From contig DASZWW010000003.1 in NCBI GenBank assembly GCA_035546175.1, positions 1 through 5,742 on the forward strand: DNA of 5,742 nt. The letters are read 5' to 3'. The stretch comes from DASZFV01 sp035546175. GTDB taxonomy: Bacteria > Myxococcota_A > Polyangia > Fen-1088. Each line of letters starts with the position of its first letter. Position 1 is the stretch's first letter. Position numbers and translations under genes: made by a program. Shown here piece after piece: positions 5,403-5,742 of this stretch. The notes below the pieces were generated by a model. The model was given only the letters and a program-made list of their open reading frames with translations, had not been told where the DNA came from and made no database searches.

Positions 5403-5742
5403 GGCGCCTCGCGCGCGGGAGCGAGGAGGAAGCTGTCGAAGACGCCGGCCGCCGCCGCGAACATCGCCGACGTGAGGAAGACGCCGAAGGCGACGCGCTG
5501 GCGGTTCGCGTACATGGAGACGAAGGGATCCTTCGCCTCCATGGCGATCAGCGTCGCCGCCGAGGTGGCCGCCGAGATGGAGCCGAAGATCGCCGCGCGC
5601 TTCCAGCGGCGCTGCAGGCCGTGCGACACCCACGGCGCCGCCGCGAAGCCGAGGGCCATGGCCGCCGTGCCGGCGCGCTCGAGATCGATCTTTCCCGTCG
5701 ACCAGAGCGCGCAGCCCACGACGAAGGGCACGAAGGCCGTGA
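5399..5742 (-). CDS. Small multi-pass membrane protein, 5' partial
   Basis: The frame is open to the right edge, so the N-terminus may be outside; GTG at 5731 is a possible start giving 110 residues, but three further in-frame codons (Thr-Ala-Phe) continue the hydrophobic run, favouring an upstream start. Numbered from that GTG, hydrophobic segments lie at about 3-13, 20-38, 45-64 and 80-103, suggesting four membrane passes, with basic QRRWKR (40-45) between the second and third marking a cytoplasmic loop by the positive-inside rule. I do not recognise the family with certainty; its layout resembles small integral membrane proteins common in Myxococcota. It ends in TGA (5399-5401), which overlaps the GTG of the DUF4266 gene, so it belongs to the same operon and is probably translationally coupled to it. 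Its role in the DUF4266-DUF3570-TlpA system is unknown. Confidence 0.65.
   Translation of the reverse strand, partial: TAFVPFVVGCALWSTGKIDLERAGTAAMALGFAAAPWVSHGLQRRWKRAAIFGSISAATSAATLIAMEAKDPFVSMYANRQRVAFGVFLTSAMFAAAAGVFDSFLLAPAREAP

Noticed and set aside
5403..5633. Longer N-terminus for the DUF4266 protein (start at 5633)
   Set aside because: It would overlap the membrane-protein gene for over 230 bases with Arg/Gly-rich sequence and would bury the lipoprotein signal inside the protein; GTG at 5402 gives a proper signal and a GTGA junction.

Overview
The window is uniformly GC-rich (about 70% by eye, with strong G/C preference at third codon positions). It holds exported proteins with Gly/Ala/Thr-rich linkers, lipoproteins and small signal-peptide proteins, as is typical of Myxococcota (myxobacteria and relatives, formerly Deltaproteobacteria). 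That assignment rests on style and gene families, not on a marker gene. I see no tRNA, rRNA, CRISPR array, IS element or phage gene.

Layout. (1) Bases 2-880, plus strand: the 3' part of a secreted LamG/concanavalin A-like protein whose N-terminus lies outside the window. (2) Bases 885-2348, minus strand: a 487-residue cytoplasmic protein of a well-conserved but uncharacterised family. It converges on the LamG gene with only 4 bases between stop codons, both inside a perfect 12-base palindrome. (3) Bases 2349-2595: a divergent intergenic region with a possible ECF-type promoter for the 487-residue gene and a bulged inverted repeat. (4) Bases 2596-2889 and 2948-3469, plus strand: a small exported glycine-repeat protein followed by an exported DUF4142-type helical protein, probably one transcript. 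(5) Bases 3506-5742, minus strand: a tightly packed operon read right to left. It encodes a small multi-pass membrane protein (partial), a DUF4266 lipoprotein ending in a Cys-x-Cys tail, a DUF3570 outer-membrane beta-barrel candidate, and a TlpA/ResA-like thioredoxin-fold protein. The first two junctions are 4-base GTGA stop/start overlaps and the third is a longer overlap.

The most interesting part is the minus-strand operon. DUF4266, DUF3570 and a TlpA-like protein recur together in many bacteria, often (from memory of genome-context work on extracytosolic flavinylation) with an ApbE flavin transferase. No apbE lies in this window. A small lipoprotein with a cysteine tail, an outer-membrane protein and a periplasmic thiol-disulfide protein made in close stoichiometry suggest an envelope redox or metal-handling system. 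Its biochemistry cannot be read from sequence alone.
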